DNA of 52,220 nt. Origin: Clostridium sp. AF37-5 (GTDB taxonomy: Bacteria; Bacillota; Clostridia; Lachnospirales; Lachnospiraceae). A program made the translations under genes and the position numbers. The stretch covers positions 1 through 52,220 of the forward strand of contig NZ_QUDR01000022.1 of NCBI RefSeq assembly GCF_003477605.1, read 5' to 3'. This document shows, piece by piece, positions 48,639-52,220 of this stretch (the stretch's first letter is position 1; each line of letters opens with the position of its first letter). Below the pieces are notes generated by a model, which did no database searches, was not told the DNA's origin, and saw only the letters and a program-made list of their open reading frames with translations.

Positions 48639-48750
48639 TGGAATTTAGTTTGGCAGTTAAAATGAAACAATAAATTTTTTTTCAAATGAACCATTTGATG
48701 TTTTAAATCATCTTATATATGTAAGCTAGTTTACAAAGGAGAGTGCTGAG

Positions 48751-49326
48751 ATGATAAGTATTGATTTTCATTATGAGACATTTTTGTTATTATTTTTAGT
48801 AAGTGCGTTAGTAATATGTATAGTATTGAAATTAAAAAAGAGAAAATTTTATGATTTTATTTTTAATTTATCTGTGTTATTGTATGTATTGCTATTGATA
48901 AAAGTAGTTTTTTTACCAATAAGAATTGTTTCGGACCAAACAAATTTTGCTATTTGGGAGGAAAATACAGGGAATTCATTGCAACTTGTTCCGTTTAAGA
49001 CAATTATTCGGTCATTCTCAATAGGAGAGTGGAAAATGCAAGTTCTAGGTAATATATTACTATTACTTCCAGTTCCGATTTTTATGAAGTTACAGAATAC
49101 TAAAAATACGTATTCAAACAAAAAACTGTTTTTGGTTGGATTAGCTTTAAGTTTTGCTATTGAAGTAATTCAATTCTGTATAAATATTTTAACTGGAGTC
49201 ACAGAAAAAATTAGTGACATAGATGATCTTTTGTTGAATTTATGCGGAGTATTAGTTGGTATCATTCTTGCAAAATATGCTACAAAATTAAAAAAAATAT
49301 TGATGAAAAAGGAGAGTGTAAAATGA
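48751..49326 (+). CDS. VanZ-family membrane protein
   Basis: This 191-residue protein has four or five TM helices (FLLLFLVSALVICIVLKL, FIFNLSVLLYVLLLIKVVFL, VLGNILLLLPVPIFM, KLFLVGLALSFAIEVIQFCI, LLLNLCGVLVGIILAKY). NLVPFKTI-like (LQLVPFKTIIRSF), GNILLLLPVPIF and EVIQ...G...DIDDLLLNLCGVLVG are the VanZ signature. VanZ in Tn1546 gives low-level teicoplanin resistance; most relatives have no proven role. ATG 48751 has AAAGGAGAG upstream. The start of the next gene overlaps its stop (ATGA). Very AT-rich, clearly different from the transfer genes. Confidence 0.83.
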   Translation: MISIDFHYETFLLLFLVSALVICIVLKLKKRKFYDFIFNLSVLLYVLLLIKVVFLPIRIVSDQTNFAIWEENTGNSLQLVPFKTIIRSFSIGEWKMQVLGNILLLLPVPIFMKLQNTKNTYSNKKLFLVGLALSFAIEVIQFCINILTGVTEKISDIDDLLLNLCGVLVGIILAKYATKLKKILMKKESVK

Positions 49327-49721
49327 GATTAAAAAGAACAATGTCGGTTTTGTTTTTTTGTACTATTTTCATGTTGACGTCTATCACAGTATTTGCAGCA
49401 ACAAAAAGTCGAAGTAGTACATATAGTATATATCATGGAGTTTATTCTACGAATATGTCTATGAAAGATAAGGTTATTGTAAAATTGACCCCATCACAAT
49501 GTAGTAAAAGTGACTTAGGACTCTATTTGGAGAAAAAATATTTCTGGGGATGGAGAAGTCCTGGAGTTGGTACTAATTCAAAAGATGTTTCATCCAAGTA
49601 TAATTCTACTACAACTTTGGGCGGGGGTGTTCCGTCAGGAACATATCGAGTTTATATTAGAAACTGGGATGGTGTAAATCAAGCAAAGGGTAAAGTTGTA
49701 TTCACGTGGACTAAGTCTTAA
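49323..49721 (+). CDS. Small secreted protein, unknown
   Basis: This 132-residue protein has a classical signal peptide (RLKRTMSVLFFCTIFMLTSITVFA). The mature part is about 107 residues, rich in Ser, Thr, Tyr and Trp (KYFWGWRSPGVG; GVPSGTYRVYIRNWDG), and looks like a small beta-sandwich. No family is recognised. ATG 49323 follows AAAGGAGAGTG and overlaps the VanZ stop. It is followed at short distance by an ECF sigma factor, suggesting an envelope-related unit. Confidence 0.68.
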   Translation: MRLKRTMSVLFFCTIFMLTSITVFAATKSRSSTYSIYHGVYSTNMSMKDKVIVKLTPSQCSKSDLGLYLEKKYFWGWRSPGVGTNSKDVSSKYNSTTTLGGGVPSGTYRVYIRNWDGVNQAKGKVVFTWTKS

Positions 49722-49774
49722 CATATATGCTTTTGCGTATTATTGGTGGGAAAAAATGAGAGAGGATTGTGGAT

Positions 49775-50233
49775 ATGGAAAGCGAAGAGTTTATTTCTAG
49801 AATAAAAGAATATAAAAAAGAAATGTTTCTCTTGGCAGTTAGTATTGTGAAAAATTATCATGATGCAGAAGATGCTGTGGCAGAGACTATGTTGAGAGCA
49901 TATGAAAAAATCCATACATTAGATGATAAAGAGTATTTTAAATTTTGGATTATGCAAATTCTTGTAAATAACGCTCGTATGATATTGAGGAAGAACAAGA
50001 GAGTTGTGTGCACGGAGGAAATGGATAGATATATGCTAGGAAATTCAGAATGTATATCGGATGTATGGGAAACTGTTCTGGCTTTAGAAGATGAACTTCG
50101 TACAATTGTTGTTTTGTATTATTATCAAGGGTTCAAAATAAGCGAAATTGCCAATGTATTGGATTTACCAGAGGGAACAATTAAGTCTAGGCTTTCCAGA
50201 GCAAGAAAAAATCTAAGAGAATTATTAAATTAG
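49775..50233 (+). CDS. ECF-type RNA polymerase sigma factor
   Basis: This 153-residue sigma factor has region 2 (FLLAVSIVKNYHDAEDAVAETMLRAYEKI, with FKFWIMQILVNNARMIL) and region 4 (LEDELRTIVVLYYYQGFKISEIANVLDLPEGTIKSRLSRARKNLREL). It would direct polymerase to an envelope-stress-type regulon, probably including its own operon. ATG 49775 is 10 bases after GAGAGG; GTG 49769 is the alternative. A gene for a membrane protein follows after 37 bases, the usual sigma/anti-sigma order. Confidence 0.9.
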   Translation: MESEEFISRIKEYKKEMFLLAVSIVKNYHDAEDAVAETMLRAYEKIHTLDDKEYFKFWIMQILVNNARMILRKNKRVVCTEEMDRYMLGNSECISDVWETVLALEDELRTIVVLYYYQGFKISEIANVLDLPEGTIKSRLSRARKNLRELLN

Positions 50234-50270
50234 GTATTTGGTTAAAGTAATAGAGAAAGGATGAATAATA

Positions 50271-51446
50271 ATGAAGGATTATTTTGATGTAAAATTTTCA
50301 GAGTTGTTACAGAAAAGTGAATTTGAATTGCCGAATTCATACGAAATGCGCTTTCAGAATACACTTGAAAAAATTTCTGCTAAAAAAGCGAAAAGATATT
50401 TTCTTTTGTTTCATTCCAAAGTTGCTGCGGTAATTGCACTGTGTGTAGTTTCTTTATCTTTGTCTATTGGTGCCGGAGCTGCTATTAACTTATATATACA
50501 GAGAATGAATTCTCTTAATGAAGAAGAAATGTTGACGTATAATTCTGAGGTACAGAATACTGATAAAGAGGCAGATAGCTTTTCGAGACAGTTATCTAAG
50601 TTAGAACGTGATAAAATGTTAGAGTTTAGAGAAGAATATGAAACTGAAGGAAGGTTTCCAACGAAGGAAATACTAAAAGTGCAGAAAAAAAGTGAAGTTG
50701 TCCACGGTGAACTTTGTTTTTGTGTAGAGAATAGTACATTCTATTTACCAAAACAGGAATTGACAGATGATGAGCTGCTCCAAATAATTGATTTTATGGA
50801 GAAACGTGATTATAGTGTCAGAAAGAAAAATTCGGTTTCAGAATTACCATCATCGGAAAATGAAAAAGTAAGTGAAGATGAAGCAGTAGAATTTGCGAAG
50901 AAAATATTAGCGGATGTTTATAATCTTGATATTACTTATGCTGATGAAGAAATTGAATTTGAAACTACTCAGAATTCAAAGGGAGAAAAATTGTCAAGTT
51001 ATTTTGTTTACTTAAAAAATAGAAAATGGGAATTTGATGCCACTGTTGAGATAGATTCTGAAACTGGTGTGCTCAATGGAATTGATATAGACAATAAGTC
51101 TAAGGAAGAATGTATTTCTGGTATAAAAGTTGAAAAAAAACGATATCAAGAATATGGTTCTGAAATAAGGCAACTTTATGAACATCTTCAATATGGGAAA
51201 AACATTAAGAAAATGTGGGTTACTTATAATTATTTGGAAGATGGAACTTTGAATCGCGGTAATGTGAAATATGTTATTGAAACTGAAGATGGTAGAGGTT
51301 ATGTATTCATATACAGTATCAATGCTGATATAGTATATGATATATACCAGATTCCTGATATTGAGTTTTTTGAGAAACAAGAAAAGCGAAACACTAAGGT
51401 AAATAGGAAAAATGGGATCTTGAGAGAAAAAATAATTTTAATGTAA
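50271..51446 (+). CDS. Membrane-bound anti-sigma-like (DUF4179-type) protein
   Basis: This 391-residue protein has a cytosolic N-terminus of about 45 residues (DYFDVKFSELLQKSEFELPNSYEMRFQNTLEKI) and one TM (KVAAVIALCVVSLSLSIGAGAAINLYI, about 51-77). A large extracellular domain follows, including ELTDDELLQIIDFMEKRDYSV and a YcdB/PepSY-like stretch (EDEAVEFAKKILADVYNLDITYADEEIEFE). This plan matches anti-sigma factors that hold ECF sigma factors until signalled. The assignment follows from layout and position. A hairpin follows the gene. Confidence 0.72.
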   Translation: MKDYFDVKFSELLQKSEFELPNSYEMRFQNTLEKISAKKAKRYFLLFHSKVAAVIALCVVSLSLSIGAGAAINLYIQRMNSLNEEEMLTYNSEVQNTDKEADSFSRQLSKLERDKMLEFREEYETEGRFPTKEILKVQKKSEVVHGELCFCVENSTFYLPKQELTDDELLQIIDFMEKRDYSVRKKNSVSELPSSENEKVSEDEAVEFAKKILADVYNLDITYADEEIEFETTQNSKGEKLSSYFVYLKNRKWEFDATVEIDSETGVLNGIDIDNKSKEECISGIKVEKKRYQEYGSEIRQLYEHLQYGKNIKKMWVTYNYLEDGTLNRGNVKYVIETEDGRGYVFIYSINADIVYDIYQIPDIEFFEKQEKRNTKVNRKNGILREKIILM

Positions 51447-51463
51447 TTTAAAAGTGAACTTTG

Positions 51464-51493
51464 GGCATATTCCATTGAATGATTGAATATGCC
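51464..51493 (+). terminator. Hairpin after the anti-sigma-like gene
   Basis: GGCATATTC and GAATATGCC pair perfectly (9 bp) around 12 bases. No strong T tract follows, so termination may be partial. Confidence 0.5.
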
Positions 51494-51589
51494 TATAAGT
51501 GTTTACAAAATAGAAATAATTTTTGTTCATAAGCAAAATGTATTTGTGAAACTAAACAGAATACAGGAATAAATAGGAGGATAATTTTT

Positions 51590-52057
51590 ATGATTACTAA
51601 AGCAAGAAAATGGATTATGGTAGCTTCACTTATGCTTACTATGTGTTTTGCTATTAATAATAGCACTAGCGCAAAGGCGGCAGTAGTTACAGAAGTAGCT
51701 ACGCAAAATCTTAAACTAAATAATGCTATAAATGAAGCGAAAAATGAATATGAAGGGGACGTGATTGGCGTAGGAACCATAGAATTGGGCTCTGTGACAT
51801 TATCTAGTAATAGTTATCAAGTTGCATCGACTAAAAGTATTGCAGAAAATGGTAATATTTTTGGAAATGGTGTAAGATTGAGAAAACTACCTAAAAAGAC
51901 AGCAACGATCCTCGAGTTAATGTATAACAGGGAGCGAGTATGTATAAATTATACTAAAAGCGCAAAAGAGTCTAATGGAAAATGGTATTATGTAAAAAGA
52001 GTTAAAACAGGAACATGGGGCTGGGTTAATTATAACTATCTTTGTCATTGGGACTAG
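51590..52057 (+). CDS. Secreted SH3-domain protein
   Basis: This 155-residue protein has a signal peptide (ARKWIMVASLMLTMCFAINN, with cleavage near AKA-AVV) and a C-terminal bacterial SH3-like domain (GNGVRLRKLPKKTATILELMYN, then KWYYVKRVKTGTWGWVNYNYL). SH3b domains bind cell-wall peptides. ATG 51590 is preceded by AGGAGG. It may be a target of the sigma factor upstream, but its 143-base upstream gap shows no clear recognised promoter. Confidence 0.75.
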   Translation: MITKARKWIMVASLMLTMCFAINNSTSAKAAVVTEVATQNLKLNNAINEAKNEYEGDVIGVGTIELGSVTLSSNSYQVASTKSIAENGNIFGNGVRLRKLPKKTATILELMYNRERVCINYTKSAKESNGKWYYVKRVKTGTWGWVNYNYLCHWD

Positions 52058-52149
52058 TAAAATTAATTGGATTTAGTTTTGATACTACATTTTGCTTTGA
52101 AATACATAAATCTTGTATAAGTAATTTGATGCAAGTAATTTAAATAATT

Positions 52150-52220
52150 GGAAATGGGGCTGTCGCAAAGTGATATGCTCCCTTCTAGGTAGACAAGTGA
52201 AATAATTAAACTTGTTACTT
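52150..52220. mobile_element. Possible edge of another insertion sequence
   Basis: GGGGCTGTCGCAAAG at about 52156 resembles the terminal inverted repeat of several Firmicutes IS elements. The bases after it (TTCTAGGTAGACAAGTG) look like an IS leader. No frame is visible before the window ends. This is tentative. Confidence 0.3.

Noticed and set aside
1..52220. tRNA or rRNA genes
   Set aside because: No cloverleaf or rRNA-like segment was noticed on either strand while reading. A dedicated scan was not possible.

Overview
The window is accessory DNA from a low-GC Gram-positive anaerobe. Protein content points to a gut clostridium of the Lachnospiraceae type: a Maff2-type pilin-like protein, PrgI, a giant helicase/methylase, a class B sortase, CnaB adhesin repeats and AGGAGG ribosome binding sites. 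Almost all of it is one integrative and conjugative element (ICE), read left to right on the + strand, with younger AT-rich cargo inserted in it.

Layout. 1-4148 is a scarred flank. A decayed IS3-family copy sits inside a Tn916-type integrase gene. After it come an orphan membrane protein, a decayed gene, and the first 12 codons of a low-molecular-weight protein tyrosine phosphatase gene, which stop abruptly at the probable left ICE junction (about 4141). 4150-7909 is the maintenance module: a DUF3970-like protein, ParA, ParB, SSB, a replication initiator with iteron-like repeats inside its reading frame, and a small helical protein. 7996-13257 encodes a secreted CAP-domain protein and a thioester/CnaB cell-wall adhesin. 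13357-17184 is a run of six unrelated single-gene units (peptidase E-like, ClbS-like, MmcQ/DUF3795 fusion, two GNATs, a methyltransferase) separated by recurring intergenic modules. 17290-17592 is a reverse-strand gene with a LexA-like box in its promoter. 17719-48298 is the transfer machinery: sortase B, Maff2 pilin-like protein, VirB6-like channel protein, PrgI, helicase/methylase (with a TnpV-like gene nested in its linker), DUF5688 protein, a RadC/YodL/nucleotidyltransferase polyvalent protein, VirB4, a lysozyme-NlpC/P60 enzyme, a membrane protein, a candidate oriT, MobC, relaxase, two accessory proteins and VirD4. 48323-52057 is right-hand cargo: a small reverse-strand gene, VanZ-like protein, small secreted protein, ECF sigma factor with membrane-bound anti-sigma, and an SH3 secreted protein. 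The last 70 bases may be the edge of another IS.

How it works together. ParA/ParB and the initiator suggest that the excised circle replicates and partitions. MobC, the relaxase and VirD4 would process and deliver DNA at the candidate oriT. Maff2, VirB6, PrgI, VirB4 and the wall hydrolase form a minimal Gram-positive type IV secretion channel. Sortase B and the thioester adhesin would fix cells together.

The best candidates for something undescribed are three. First, an AT-rich three-gene island (31899-36084) inserted between transfer genes: a HEPN-motif protein, a two-TM coiled-coil protein, and a zinc-hook-like ABC ATPase. It reads like a defence or abortive-infection system. Second, a 23-bp palindrome repeated seven times, plus one degenerate copy. 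Copies precede several transfer genes and the adhesin, and tandem copies are spaced 51-53 bp. Third, the cassette-like gene array at 13-17 kb with recurring separators.
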